A stretch of DNA of 39,840 nt, taken from the NCBI GenBank assembly GCA_001443365.1, contig LDXL01000009.1, positions 1-39,840 of the forward strand, in the 5' to 3' direction. The position numbers and the translations under genes were made by a program. The stretch is from Thaumarchaeota archaeon CSP1-1. GTDB taxonomy: Archaea > Thermoproteota > Nitrososphaeria > Nitrososphaerales > Nitrosopumilaceae. This document shows positions 7,574 to 16,428 of this stretch, piece by piece; the first letter of the stretch is position 1, and each line of letters begins with the position of its first letter. A model generated the notes under the pieces. The model worked only from the letters and a program-made list of their open reading frames with translations. It made no database searches and was not told the DNA's origin.

Positions 7574-9766
7574 TTATTCTTTGTCGATAAATTCGTCTGC
7601 AGTTGGAGGATCTGGACTAAGACCCTTTCTTTTTCTAATTTCAGATACTAGTTTAGCCTGTATTGATTTTGGTGCAGGAGTCCATGCCTTAAAGTGAGTA
7701 TTCCACATTGCTTTTCCAGCGGTTTGACCTCGCATTACCTCAGATATATCAAATGTTTCAGATGCAGGGATTTCGCCAATTACAATGTTTAAGATGCCTT
7801 TTTGTTGCATATCAATTATCTTGCCCCTCTTACTAGTTATTACACCTGCAACATTTCCAATAAGATCTTGTGGCACTCTGACCTCAATTCCAAGCATTGG
7901 TTCTAAGAGTACTGGTTCTGCTTTAATAGCAACTCCCATACATGCACGCCTTGAGGCAGGACCCAGTTGTGATAATCCTCTATGAGCAGTATCTTCGTGA
8001 GGAACAAAGTGTGTAAAGATAAACTTGCAGTTTCTCATTTGCTCTTTAGCAAGTGGACCTTCCTTCATTACGTCCTCAAACCCAGACAAAATTGAGTCAG
8101 ATGATTCTTGAATAAATTGAACGCCTCTTGTTGCATTAATCATTACGTTTCCACGAGAATCAAACCTCATAACATTTTTTGCTCTGTCGGGATCCCAGCC
8201 TTTTTCTCGCAAGATCCTAGTCATTTCCTTTTTATCTTTCATCTCCCCAAGTTGGCCAGTTCTTATCATCTCAGCAATGTCTTGCTCAAGTGGTTCAACT
8301 GCCATGAAGATCTTGTTATGTCTGTTTGGAGATTTTGCCATAATCGCATCATGTGACTTTGAGATTGTCTCTCTATAGTTAATTAGAGGTTCAGATGTAA
8401 CAACTTCTACGCCTGCCTGTTTAATTAATGAAGATGCAATTTCAAGGTGCAAAACACCCATACCTGCAATTACTGTTTCTCCACTTTCTTCGTTAATTTT
8501 TACAACAAGGTTTGGATCCTCAATAGTTATTCTACGTAATGCCTCAACAAGTTTTGGTAAATCTTTTGGATGTTTTGGTTCAACTGCCATTTGAATAACT
8601 GGTTCAGAAACATATTGAACACCTTCAAAAAGCGCTATTCCTTTTACTGAGGAAAGAGTTTGACCTGCTCTGGCATCTTGTAACCCAAGCAAAGCAGGAA
8701 TGTTTCCTGCACCAAGTTCTCCTACCATCTCTCTTTGATTTCCCATAAAGAAATTGACAGATTGAACTCTGCCCTCACGTTTAGTATCAATAAGATTAAC
8801 TGTTTGACCATCTTTGATTGTTCCAGAAAACAAGCGTCCAATGGCTACTGGTCCTGCAGCTGGGTCAAATGTCATGTTAACAATCATCATAATTGTAGGG
8901 CCGTCATCCTCGCAATTCAAAAGGGCTTTTCCAATGTCTGATTCTAGATCACCTTTCCATATTTTTGGAATTCTATATTTTTGAGCAACTTGTGGAGGAG
9001 GGTGATGTTTAACAACCATTCCTAAAACTGCGTCAGCCAACGGTGCTTTTTTGACAAGATCTTCTAATTTACCTCCTTCTGAATATGCTTCAAATACGTC
9101 TTTGAAAGAAATTCCTTTTTCCTTCATTAAATCTATGTTAATAGCCCATTTGTCCTTAGCAGAACCTAGAGACACACTGCTATCCTGAATTGAAACTTTC
9201 CACTTTTCTTTGAATTCAGGTTCAGCATAAGTATCAATTAATCCATTAAAGTTTGCAACTAGAGCTGCTAGCTGTTCTTGCATCTTCTCTGGGGTGAGTC
9301 TGAGCTCCTTAATTAGACGGTCAACTTTATTGATATACAAAACAGGTTTTACTCTTTCTTCTAATGCCATTCTTGTCACAGTTTCAGTTTGAGTCATGAC
9401 TCCTTCAACTGCGTCACACACTACAACTGCCCCATCAATTGCTCTAAGGCTTCGAATAACCCTACCAGAAAAGTCTACGTGACCAGGTGTATCAATCATG
9501 TTAATAACGTATTCTTTATCATCTTTGGAAAAATGCAAAGTAACATTGGCTTGTACAATAGTAATTCCTCGCTCTTGTTCATCTTTCATATAGTCAAGTG
9601 CTAGGGCTTGACCTACAGCAGAAGGAGCGATGATTCCACTAGCTGCCAAAAGACTATCACTCATTGTGGTTTTACCGTGATCTACATGAGCGATAACACC
9701 AAAATTTCTAATTTGGTTCTTATCCTTAATTATTTTTAAGACTTGTTCAGTGGACTTGTACTTCAT
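7574..9766 (-). CDS. fusA: archaeal translation elongation factor 2
   Basis: A 730-residue protein with all EF-2 hallmarks: G1 AHVDHGKT (26-33), the switch I region ERGITI (65-70), G3 DTPGH (92-96), G4 NKVD (146-149), and domain IV with the AHRG loop whose histidine (about residue 595) is the diphthamide site in archaea and eukaryotes. It catalyses ribosomal translocation using GTP. The length is normal and the ATG start is clear. The residues after the diphthamide loop read GLSQLGPASRR, somewhat different from the usual GPAQ-type sequence. It stands alone, with small zinc proteins downstream and the SIS gene, also on the minus strand, upstream. Archaea sometimes label this gene fusA or aef2. 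Confidence 0.97.
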   Translation of the reverse strand: MKYKSTEQVLKIIKDKNQIRNFGVIAHVDHGKTTMSDSLLAASGIIAPSAVGQALALDYMKDEQERGITIVQANVTLHFSKDDKEYVINMIDTPGHVDFSGRVIRSLRAIDGAVVVCDAVEGVMTQTETVTRMALEERVKPVLYINKVDRLIKELRLTPEKMQEQLAALVANFNGLIDTYAEPEFKEKWKVSIQDSSVSLGSAKDKWAINIDLMKEKGISFKDVFEAYSEGGKLEDLVKKAPLADAVLGMVVKHHPPPQVAQKYRIPKIWKGDLESDIGKALLNCEDDGPTIMMIVNMTFDPAAGPVAIGRLFSGTIKDGQTVNLIDTKREGRVQSVNFFMGNQREMVGELGAGNIPALLGLQDARAGQTLSSVKGIALFEGVQYVSEPVIQMAVEPKHPKDLPKLVEALRRITIEDPNLVVKINEESGETVIAGMGVLHLEIASSLIKQAGVEVVTSEPLINYRETISKSHDAIMAKSPNRHNKIFMAVEPLEQDIAEMIRTGQLGEMKDKKEMTRILREKGWDPDRAKNVMRFDSRGNVMINATRGVQFIQESSDSILSGFEDVMKEGPLAKEQMRNCKFIFTHFVPHEDTAHRGLSQLGPASRRACMGVAIKAEPVLLEPMLGIEVRVPQDLIGNVAGVITSKRGKIIDMQQKGILNIVIGEIPASETFDISEVMRGQTAGKAMWNTHFKAWTPAPKSIQAKLVSEIRKRKGLSPDPPTADEFIDKE

Positions 9767-9831
9767 AAACGCGATAAATCCTTTTTGCGCATCTATTAAA
9801 TCTTATGAAGAAAACCTGGCTATTTTTCAGA

Positions 9832-10740
9832 TCAATAAATCATATTGGAGCTTGCATTTCTTAGTTTTTTAGCAGTAATAAAATAGCATTCTTTTTGATA
9901 ATTTTTTTTTGCATAAAATAATGGGGTTAATTGTGAGAAAAATGTGAAAAAAATTATCTGTGCAATTTTGTTCCTCGTGCCTGGATTTGGCTGATAAACA
10001 TTCAAACCAAGTTTTTTCAAATTTTTTGTAATTCTATAATTATGAGAATTTTTTTCTTCAAAGATTATCACAGTATCTCCTGACTTTGCTGAAAAAATCC
10101 CCATATGTAGAAATTGTTCGATTCTTTCATAATGTACATCAGTACCTAATATCTCATAGAATTTTGCAGCACCATATACTGCTACAGGAAAAGTATGCAG
10201 ATTACCTATAATGAAGATTTTTTTTCCAAGTTTTATCTTTTTACTTTCAAGTAAGGCTCTTTTGAATAATTCCATTATGCCTGTAATGTGTAACTTTGAA
10301 ACTAAAGAAATACTAGTCAACGCACTTGAAATGAATCCAATACTTCCAGAAGTAAAAACTCCAGAACTTGGATAATCAAGATGAATACATTTAGAGCAGG
10401 CTTTTGCCAGCTTGCTGTTATCATTTAATGTAATCGCGGTTGCTCTTTTAGCATTTTTTGCAACCATTATGTTTGAAATTGTATTTCCTGAAATCGAAAT
10501 TAGATAAACATCATTATTTTTTGTTATAGATTTATTTTTCAGTAAATCGAGTGGATCAGCAGATCTAACTCGAAAATTTGAAAATGCTTCTGCTAGTAAA
10601 GCGGCTGCAAATGAATCTCCATTTCCACAAAAAATTGTCCTTCGTTGTTTCTTCTCTGATAACTGTTTTTGAAGATGTATTGTTTGTAAATAAGGAATTT
10701 GTAATAGAATATCATTTTCAAAGGCTTCGATTGTTTTCAT
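9832..10740 (-). CDS. SIS-domain protein (phosphosugar isomerase-like)
   Basis: A 302-residue protein with two SIS-like alpha/beta halves. The first contains GNGDSFAAALLAEAF and the phosphosugar loop SISGNT (82-87), where family members have S-x-SGxT. The second half, from about 170, contains KIFIIGNLHTFPVAVYGAAKFYEILG and HYERIEQFLHMG, similar to the isomerase half of GlmS and the bifunctional PGI/PMI proteins. There is no glutaminase domain, so it is not a full GlmS. It probably isomerises or binds a sugar phosphate; the substrate cannot be read from the sequence. The start is ATG at 10740. Confidence 0.82.
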   Translation of the reverse strand: MKTIEAFENDILLQIPYLQTIHLQKQLSEKKQRRTIFCGNGDSFAAALLAEAFSNFRVRSADPLDLLKNKSITKNNDVYLISISGNTISNIMVAKNAKRATAITLNDNSKLAKACSKCIHLDYPSSGVFTSGSIGFISSALTSISLVSKLHITGIMELFKRALLESKKIKLGKKIFIIGNLHTFPVAVYGAAKFYEILGTDVHYERIEQFLHMGIFSAKSGDTVIIFEEKNSHNYRITKNLKKLGLNVYQPNPGTRNKIAQIIFFTFFSQLTPLFYAKKNYQKECYFITAKKLRNASSNMIY

Positions 10741-10802
10741 AATTTATCATATGAATTCCTTGTAATATTTATATAGAAAGTTATTTTCTTGATTTTTTAA
10801 AT

Positions 10803-10964
10803 TTAATTTTTGATTAGAAAATCGGAATTTTCTAACGATTGAATGGCATTTTCTACATCTTTAGGGGTGAATCCAGCATCAGGCTTCAAATCTGTAAAGA
10901 TTAGTAAGCATTTCTTGGTTTGTTTGGATATAATTACAAACAATTTCTTAATTGATAATATCAC
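10803..10964 (-). CDS. 53-residue hypothetical protein
   Basis: A short frame from GTG (10962-10964) gives MILSIKKLFVIISKQTKKCL, then LIFTDLKPDAGFTPKDVENA and a short helical tail. A plausible alpha/beta pattern (hydrophobic strand, second strand, loop, helix) and ordinary codon use make it a likely small gene. There is no family match. It is divergent from the 33-residue frame at 10976. Confidence 0.4.
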   Translation of the reverse strand: MILSIKKLFVIISKQTKKCLLIFTDLKPDAGFTPKDVENAIQSLENSDFLIKN

Positions 10965-10975
10965 GATTAATCATC

Positions 10976-11077
10976 ATGCTAAACATTGGAAAGCAAAACA
11001 AAGAGGAAAATACAGATCCTAAAACCATACTGCCACAAAATGCTGTAGACTGGGCAATGCTTTTTAGGTCAAAATAA
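10976..11077 (+). CDS. 33-residue hypothetical peptide
   Basis: The ATG at 10976 opens a frame MLNIGKQNKEENTDPKTILP that continues QNAVDWAMLFRSK and stops at 11077. It is hydrophilic with an amphipathic C-terminal helix. It is too short to be certain; the support is a clean start and stop in an otherwise unexplained 390-base gap. It could also be chance. Confidence 0.3.
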   Translation: MLNIGKQNKEENTDPKTILPQNAVDWAMLFRSK

Positions 11078-11157
11078 GCACAATTTATCCTCAGATTCAA
11101 ATTGTTTGGTAAAAATTACAAACATTTGCTTATGTGAAATTTCTGTCTATTATTTTC

Positions 11158-12129
11158 ATGGGAAAAATTCTACGTACTGTAAACCTGATAGTTAATGCAT
11201 TAAAGCCAAAACAGGTTACTTGGAGGCTCAATGAAGATGGTACAGGATATATCGCCGAAGAAAAAGAAATGGAAAATAAGTTTGATATAGAATTAGTAAA
11301 TCCTACAACAGAAGAGTTAGAGATTCCATTTGAGGTTTATCTTACAGATAGCGGAATACCTTGGTGTGGACCAAAAAAGGAAGTAAAGCCTCTAATAAAC
11401 AACACAAGCCTGGCAAAACGTAAACATTCAATCGAAGAACCTGAAGATCACAAAATAGATGATCATGATCTAAAAACAATCAGGGAAATGCAAGAAACAC
11501 TAGCAAGCAAATTAAAAATTGAAAAAATAATAGAGGAAAAATGTCAGGCATACATTTCTAGTTTAAAAAATTCTAGATTTACTAGAGAAGAGCTTGCACG
11601 TGAAAAGAAGGCTGACTTAGAAACGCGTAGAAGGTTACTATTACTTTTAGAAGAATTAAAACCAAAAAAACAAATAGAAAAGGAACCTAAAATGAACATT
11701 TCAAGTTCAGAAAAGTGCAGATTTACCAGAGAAGAGCTTGCACGTGAGAAAAAAGCAGATCTTGAAACGCGTAAAAGATTGCAAGCATTTTTAGAAAAAA
11801 TAAAGACAAAAAAAGAGAAAGATATTGCAACTTTGTTTGACCCACTACAAGGAGCAGAATATTATCTAAATAGATACAATAGCGAACCTGCCTTCAAAGC
11901 CTGGTTTGATACAAACTTTAAAGATTACTCTATTGAAGAGGTTTTAGAGTTGGCAATTCCTGTGACATTTTCAAAATCTCAATCAAAGCTAGATTTACAT
12001 TACAAAAACTCTGATCTTCAAAAATACATTGACATTTACAACAACGAGCCCATGTACAAGGACTGGTTTGATAGAAAGTATCATGGTCACACTATTTATG
12101 ATATTATTGGAATACCAGAACCTCAATAA
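11158..12129 (+). CDS. protein with two pairs of internal repeats, unknown function
   Basis: About 323 residues. After an N-terminal small domain (VTWRLNEDGTGYIAEE, FEVYLTDSGIPWCGP) come two near-identical helical blocks built on RFTREELAREKKADLETR (about 60 residues apart). Two copies of a C-terminal module follow: Y...YNSEPAFKAWFDTNFKDYSIEEVL and Y...YNNEPMYKDWFDRKYHGHTIYDII. There is no signal peptide or membrane segment. The tryptophan-containing EP.(F/Y)K.WFD module looks like a small helical binding unit. The frame is also open from GTG at 11134; I prefer the ATG at 11158. The family is not recognised. Confidence 0.7.
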   Translation: MGKILRTVNLIVNALKPKQVTWRLNEDGTGYIAEEKEMENKFDIELVNPTTEELEIPFEVYLTDSGIPWCGPKKEVKPLINNTSLAKRKHSIEEPEDHKIDDHDLKTIREMQETLASKLKIEKIIEEKCQAYISSLKNSRFTREELAREKKADLETRRRLLLLLEELKPKKQIEKEPKMNISSSEKCRFTREELAREKKADLETRKRLQAFLEKIKTKKEKDIATLFDPLQGAEYYLNRYNSEPAFKAWFDTNFKDYSIEEVLELAIPVTFSKSQSKLDLHYKNSDLQKYIDIYNNEPMYKDWFDRKYHGHTIYDIIGIPEPQ

Positions 12130-12300
12130 GCCAAATTCCTATTTATCAATTTTACAATAAAACACCAGTAGAAGTAAAATTAAGTACAAAATTGTCCCCC
12201 AAGAAGAAAAAACTAATTACACATTTGCTTATCACTAATAAATATTTGAGATAATTACTCTTTTCTCTAGAATTACATATAAAAAAATAGTTGATGTAAT

Positions 12301-12308
12301 ATTTATAA
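12301..12308 (+). promoter_or_regulatory. TATA box for mqnD
   Basis: ATTTATAA is centred about 26 bases before the GTG start at 12330. This is the archaeal TATA-to-start-site distance, so the transcript would begin at or next to the start codon (leaderless). Confidence 0.55.
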
Positions 12309-12329
12309 CGAGATTCTAAGATCAAATAC

Positions 12330-13151
12330 GTGGAAATTTCTGTAGGACACACTCCTGATTCAGATGATGCATTCATGTTTTACGCTATGCTCACAGGAAA
12401 GATACAATCTCCAGATTTTACTATAAAACATGTTATTGGAGATATTGAAGAGCTAAACAAAAAAGCATCTAATCCAGAACTTGATGTAACTGCAGTTTCA
12501 GTCCATGCATGTGCCTATATTCCTAATTACACCATTTTAAGAAGTGGTGGAAGTTTTGGATTAGGATATGGTCCTATAGTAATTGCAAAAAAAATGATTC
12601 CAATTGACGAACTTAAAAAATTAAAAATCGCCATACCTGGCAAAATGACCTCAGCATTTCTACTTTTACAATTAATGATTGGAAAATTTGAATATGTAGA
12701 GATGAACTTTGCTGAAATTCCAAAAGCAGTTTTAGAGGGAAAAGTTGATGCAGGTCTGGTCATACATGAAACACAGCTTTCCTATGACCAAGAAAATCTA
12801 ACTAAAATTCTAGACGTAGGGGAATGGTGGGATAAAACTACTAACGGTTTACCAGTCCCTCTTGGGATAAACGTGATAAGCAATAGGCTAGGTTCAGATA
12901 TAATTAAAAAATTTGACAATTATCTTCGGGATTCAATAAACTATGCTCGTTCTCATACAGAAGAAGCCTTAGACTATGCCATGCAGTACAGTAGAGGAAA
13001 ACAGCGTTCTCTTATTGAAAAATTTGTAAAAATGTATGTAAACGATGTTACTGTTGATATGGGAAAAAAAGGCGAAGAATCAATTAGACATCTCTTTGAG
13101 ATGGCAAAAAAGAAAAATCTAGTTCCAAATTTTGAATTGAAAATAGCATAA
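12330..13151 (+). CDS. mqnD: menaquinone biosynthesis protein MqnD-like
   Basis: A 273-residue protein beginning VGHTPDSDDAFMFYAM, the signature of the MqnA/MqnD family, which has a periplasmic-binding-protein-like two-lobe fold but acts in the cytoplasm. MqnD releases 1,4-dihydroxy-6-naphthoate from the cyclic futalosine intermediate. LDVTAVSVHACAYI and GLPVPLGINVISNRLG support the MqnD branch. The gene mqnE lies 340 bases away on the opposite strand, so the futalosine pathway is present. The GTG start sits right at the predicted transcription start. MqnA and MqnD are similar; the D assignment comes from the opening motif. Confidence 0.85.
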   Translation: MEISVGHTPDSDDAFMFYAMLTGKIQSPDFTIKHVIGDIEELNKKASNPELDVTAVSVHACAYIPNYTILRSGGSFGLGYGPIVIAKKMIPIDELKKLKIAIPGKMTSAFLLLQLMIGKFEYVEMNFAEIPKAVLEGKVDAGLVIHETQLSYDQENLTKILDVGEWWDKTTNGLPVPLGINVISNRLGSDIIKKFDNYLRDSINYARSHTEEALDYAMQYSRGKQRSLIEKFVKMYVNDVTVDMGKKGEESIRHLFEMAKKKNLVPNFELKIA

Positions 13152-13177
13152 TAATATACATTAAACGTCATCTATAA

Positions 13178-13468
13178 TTGAGGGTAGTTTTGCTAATTGA
13201 TAAAAAAATTCTAGTAGCAGGAATTATCATGGTATCTATAGGAATTTCTCTTTCACTATATCTGAACTCTACAAGTCCAGTTGGAACATCAGGTATGACA
13301 GAAGAAGAGACATTGGATCTTCTAATTGAACAGCAGGAAAATCAGGACTTTAACACATTGGCCGGAATATTAATTGGCATAGGCTTTATGTTAGTACTAA
13401 TTAGTTTTGGAGCACGTAGAAGAAGAAAGGGGAGTCCAAAGAAGGTTGAAAAAAAACCTGAAACCTAA
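13178..13468 (+). CDS. small two-span membrane protein
   Basis: A 96-residue protein with hydrophobic segments near residues 11-28 and 60-78, an external loop rich in T, E and Q between them, and a very basic C-terminal tail (RRRRKGSPKKVEKK), consistent with both ends in the cytoplasm. It follows mqnD by 26 bases and may share its transcript. The start is TTG at 13178, or a second TTG at 13190. Its function is unknown. Confidence 0.55.
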   Translation: MRVVLLIDKKILVAGIIMVSIGISLSLYLNSTSPVGTSGMTEEETLDLLIEQQENQDFNTLAGILIGIGFMLVLISFGARRRRKGSPKKVEKKPET

Positions 13469-13488
13469 GTAATTGCAATGTAATTAAT

Positions 13489-14586
13489 TTAGAATGTTTT
13501 CAAAATATTAAAAAATGTATCACGTTGTGCTGGCTTTTTCCCTACTTCTCTAACCATATTTGCAAGATCTAATACTGATGAATTAGTTGGCTTGCCAGCT
13601 GCACGATAGATTTCTTCAGAAAAGGCTGTGCCTACCAAGTCGTTTCCGCCATTTGATAAGGCAACCTGCGCTAGTTTTTTGCCGTATGCAACCCAATATA
13701 CCGAAATATTGTTAAGAACATTTGCAAGCATTAGTCGTGATAATGCAATTACTTGAAGGTCATACACTGAAGAACATTCATGAGTAACTTGCTTTTCTTG
13801 TTCAAGTTCTGTATTATCTAAACTAAACTTTAGTGGAATTAATGTGATAAACCCTCCAGTCTTTTTTTGTAGTTCCCTAATCTTAATTAAATGATCAATT
13901 ACATGTTCAGGTTTTTCAATATGGCCATAAAGCATTGTTGCATTGGTTTTAATTCCTAAATTGTGTGCCTGCTCAATTGTATCAAGCCATTCTTGACCTG
14001 TGCATTTTCCTCTAACTATTTTATTTCTAATATCTGGATGGAAGAGTTCTGCTCCACCTCCAGGCATAGAATCAAGACCTGCTTCCTTGAATCTTGAAAG
14101 TATTTCTTTTACAGAATTTTTTGTGAGTTTAGATAAATAGAAAATTTCTGCTGCAGTAAAAGCTTTGATATTTAGATGTGGATGATTCTTTTTGATGATT
14201 CTCATCATCTCTTCATAATAATCAAGTTGGAGTTTTGGATGAAATCCACCAACAATATGCACCTCAGTTGCACCCATCTCCTTTGCCATTGAAACTCTTT
14301 TTTCAATTTGTTCAGGAGTTAGCGTATATGCATCATCCTCGTGTCCTTTTCTATAAAAGGCACACATCTGACAGCTAGCTGCGCAAACGTTTGTGTAATT
14401 CATGTAATAGGATGCTGCAAAAGTAACAGCATCTCCTACAAGTTTTTTTCTTGTGATATCAGCTACTGCACCTAGCATATGGAGATTTTCAAAATTCATT
14501 AGTTCCATTCCGTCCTTAAGTGATAATTCTTCTCCAGCAATTGCACGATCAAGTGCTTGTGATTCACCTACCAGTTGTTCTAACAC
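13489..14586 (-). CDS. mqnE: aminofutalosine synthase (radical SAM)
   Basis: A 365-residue radical SAM enzyme. The iron-sulphur motif CAASCQMC is at C68, C72, C75. LDSMPGGGAELF and the stretch NATMLYGHIEKPEHVIDHL followed by IPLKFSLDNTELE are characteristic of MqnE, which joins a SAM-derived adenosyl radical to the enolpyruvyl ether of chorismate to give aminofutalosine, the first committed step of the futalosine menaquinone route. MqnC and CofH are the closest alternatives, but the GGGAE(L/I)F and GHIE stretches favour MqnE. The GTG start is preceded by a TATA-like box at 14610-14619, so the gene is probably leaderless. It converges with mqnD and the 96-residue membrane gene. Confidence 0.88.
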   Translation of the reverse strand: MLEQLVGESQALDRAIAGEELSLKDGMELMNFENLHMLGAVADITRKKLVGDAVTFAASYYMNYTNVCAASCQMCAFYRKGHEDDAYTLTPEQIEKRVSMAKEMGATEVHIVGGFHPKLQLDYYEEMMRIIKKNHPHLNIKAFTAAEIFYLSKLTKNSVKEILSRFKEAGLDSMPGGGAELFHPDIRNKIVRGKCTGQEWLDTIEQAHNLGIKTNATMLYGHIEKPEHVIDHLIKIRELQKKTGGFITLIPLKFSLDNTELEQEKQVTHECSSVYDLQVIALSRLMLANVLNNISVYWVAYGKKLAQVALSNGGNDLVGTAFSEEIYRAAGKPTNSSVLDLANMVREVGKKPAQRDTFFNILKTF

Positions 14587-14609
14587 ACCTTGAATCCAAT
14601 TTTCTGCAA

Positions 14610-14619
14610 ATATATAATT
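14610..14619 (-). promoter_or_regulatory. TATA box for mqnE
   Basis: AATTATATAT read on the minus strand is centred about 28 bases before the GTG at 14586, at the expected archaeal spacing for a leaderless transcript. Confidence 0.5.
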
Positions 14620-14667
14620 TGACTAATCAATCTCAAAAGATAAGTAACCTAGACGCACCCAAATAGT

Positions 14668-14841
14668 ATGGTATTACCACTAGTTGATGAAGATAAACCA
14701 AAATGCTTCCTGTGCCACGAAGGTTTTGAAAACATAGAAGATCTTCAAAATCATCAAAAAACGATTCACAAAGAGTTTTTTGATTTCCATGAGAAGAATG
14801 TAAGAAGAGAGCCTGCGCCAGGCGATGTTACTGTGTTTTAG
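14668..14841 (+). CDS. single C2H2 zinc-finger protein, 57 residues
   Basis: The frame from the ATG at 14668 encodes MVLPLVDEDKPKCFLCHEGF followed by ENIEDLQNHQKTIHKEFFDF. It contains a complete C2H2 finger: CFLC, a 12-residue finger with a central F and L, then HQKTIH. The tail is short and acidic-to-neutral (PGDVTVF). It is probably a nucleic-acid- or protein-binding micro-protein. Its last 14 bases overlap the convergent TPR gene. Another C2H2 protein with two fingers is at 38936. Confidence 0.7.
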   Translation: MVLPLVDEDKPKCFLCHEGFENIEDLQNHQKTIHKEFFDFHEKNVRREPAPGDVTVF

Positions 14842-15331
14842 AGTGTTTTAGTTCCTTTATTTTTGACTTTAGAAGGTCTTGGGCCATCTTTTTACTCAAG
14901 TTTGCAAGATCATAGTCCAGGTCAATTTCTAAGGCTTTTTTGAAATATTTTAAGGCCTCCTGAATTTCATCTAGCTCACCTAAGGACAATCCTTTGTATG
15001 CAAGTGCAATAGCACATTTTTTATCAAGGTCAAGGGCTTTATCATACAAAATTATCGCTTCGTTGAATTTTCCTAAAGAATGTAAGGCAGTTCCCTTGTT
15101 AATTAGAGCATCTAGATTTTTTGGATTGATTTTTAGTGCTTTATCATAAAGTGTTAGAGATTGTTTAAATCTTCCAAGATTTTGTAATGTAACTCCTTTG
15201 TCAATTAATGCTCTAACATTTTTTGGATCTTTACTTAAAACCTTATCATAACATTGTAAAGCCTCAGCATACTCTTCATTTTCACTCAGATCAAAAGCCT
15301 GTTCTAATAAATTCATTAATTCTCTCTTCAC
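14828..15331 (-). CDS. tetratricopeptide-repeat protein (four repeats)
   Basis: 167 residues consisting of about four TPR units in tandem (ALQCYDKVLSKDPKNVRALI, SLTLYDKALKINPKNLDALI, AIILYDKALDLDKKCAIALA, ALKYFKKALEIDLDYDLANL), each a 34-residue helix pair. TPR stacks bind partner proteins. There is no signal peptide, so it is cytoplasmic. The start is GTG at 15331, with an ATG five codons in as an alternative. A second, shorter TPR gene (15406-15633) lies just upstream on the same strand and is probably transcribed with it. Confidence 0.85.
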   Translation of the reverse strand: MKRELMNLLEQAFDLSENEEYAEALQCYDKVLSKDPKNVRALIDKGVTLQNLGRFKQSLTLYDKALKINPKNLDALINKGTALHSLGKFNEAIILYDKALDLDKKCAIALAYKGLSLGELDEIQEALKYFKKALEIDLDYDLANLSKKMAQDLLKSKIKELKHSKTQ

Positions 15332-15405
15332 TATTTACAATTAATGGTTTGTCTATAATATAGATTGACGATTAGTTAATAGTGAAACTCAAATGTCAGT
15401 CACCA

Positions 15406-15633
15406 TTACGATGCTTTTTTGTCTCTGGGATCAAGTTCTAATGATTTGTTAAAACATTCTATAGCCTCATTATATCGTCCCATGCTTCTCAAGGTAACTC
15501 CCTTATGATTCCATAATTCCGGATCGTTTTGATTTAATAAAAGAGCCTGATCAAAAAAACCTAGAGCCTCTTCAAATTTACCTGCTTCAAGGAATCTATT
15601 TCCTTTGTCTACAAGGTCCTCAATTCGGCTCAT
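15406..15633 (-). CDS. short tetratricopeptide-repeat protein
   Basis: 75 residues with two TPR units (ALGFFDQALLLNQNDPELWN and AIECFNKSLELDPRDKKAS), the second cut off after its first helix. It may be a minimal TPR protein or the detached N-terminal part of the neighbouring TPR protein. The gap between them is 74 bases and the repeat ends at a stop, so a split of a once-longer gene is possible. The ATG at 15633 is preferred over an upstream TTG. Confidence 0.75.
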   Translation of the reverse strand: MSRIEDLVDKGNRFLEAGKFEEALGFFDQALLLNQNDPELWNHKGVTLRSMGRYNEAIECFNKSLELDPRDKKAS

Positions 15634-15712
15634 GCTGTGGTACAACGCTGTTCGTTTGTTTTAAACATACTTGTCTTAAAAGACAAAAAATGAGAAAAGA
15701 ATTTGGATTAAA

Positions 15713-16102
15713 ATGGCATTAAACATCCTCATTGCAGAAGACAACGACTTTACTGCTTTACAGTATAATAGAATCTTAGAAAAATGTGGCCACAAAGTAA
15801 TCGTTACAAAAGATGGTGAAGAATGTCTACAAAGATACAAAGATGAGAAGAAAAAAAACGAGTATAAAATGCTTGGAGAAAGCCCTTTTGATGTAGTTGT
15901 TTTAGATCAGTCAATGCCAAAAAAAACTGGAAAGGAAGTTGCTAATGAAATCTTAAAAACTACACCTAACCAGAGGATAATTTTTGCCTCAGCATACGCC
16001 TTGGGTGGTGAGAATGAGACAACAGAAGATTTTAAAGAAAATGTAGAATTTTTACAAAAACCATTTTCATTGACAAAGCTAATTAGACAAGTAGGAAATT
16101 AA
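15713..16102 (+). CDS. single-domain response regulator (CheY-like receiver)
   Basis: 129 residues, a stand-alone receiver. The acidic pocket is AEDND (E9, D10, D12), the phosphoacceptor is D65 in VVVLDQSMP, the Thr/Ser position is S93 in IIFASA, and the conserved lysine is K116 in LQKPF. All catalytic positions are present, so it should be phosphorylatable by a histidine kinase, for example the one at 32668-33765, although they are not linked. There is no output domain. It is divergent from the short TPR gene. Confidence 0.9.
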   Translation: MALNILIAEDNDFTALQYNRILEKCGHKVIVTKDGEECLQRYKDEKKKNEYKMLGESPFDVVVLDQSMPKKTGKEVANEILKTTPNQRIIFASAYALGGENETTEDFKENVEFLQKPFSLTKLIRQVGN

Positions 16103-16115
16103 ATTCATAAACCAA

Positions 16116-16352
16116 TTATTTAACGAATTTTATACAGTTACAGTCTAAAACTAAGCAGGTTTCAGAGTTTCTAATATGATCATTTAATGAATGTCTGCAT
16201 TGAAGGTTTTTACACTTTCGCCTTTCAATTTCTCTTTTGATAATATTTTGAGCTATTGAGTTTGCTTGTTCCTTTGAAAAATGTTTCTTGTCTACATAGT
16301 AATGAACAATCTTATTGTAAAGTAAATCTGACTCGAATTTTTTTTCAATCAA
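16116..16352 (-). CDS. small cysteine-rich protein
   Basis: A 78-residue protein with an N-terminal helical half (YVDKKHFSKEQANSIAQNII) and a C-terminal zinc-binding half: CKNLQCRHSLNDHIRNSETC followed by LDCNCIKF. C, H and C spacing is consistent with one or two zinc ions. It starts at TTG (16350-16352). The helix resembles a vWA- or SH3-free docking helix, but I assign no family. It converges with the receiver gene, with 13 bases between the stops. Confidence 0.6.
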   Translation of the reverse strand: MIEKKFESDLLYNKIVHYYVDKKHFSKEQANSIAQNIIKREIERRKCKNLQCRHSLNDHIRNSETCLVLDCNCIKFVK

Positions 16353-16428
16353 ATTTTCAGATCCTTTTGTTCGAATTGAAGAAATACATTAAGGATAATA
16401 TGTGCTCAATAAATATATGATTTATCAT

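Noticed and set aside
15331-15406. Frameshift joining the two TPR genes
   Set aside because: The gap contains stops in all registers I checked, and each protein has a plausible start, so I keep them as separate genes while noting the possibility of an old split.
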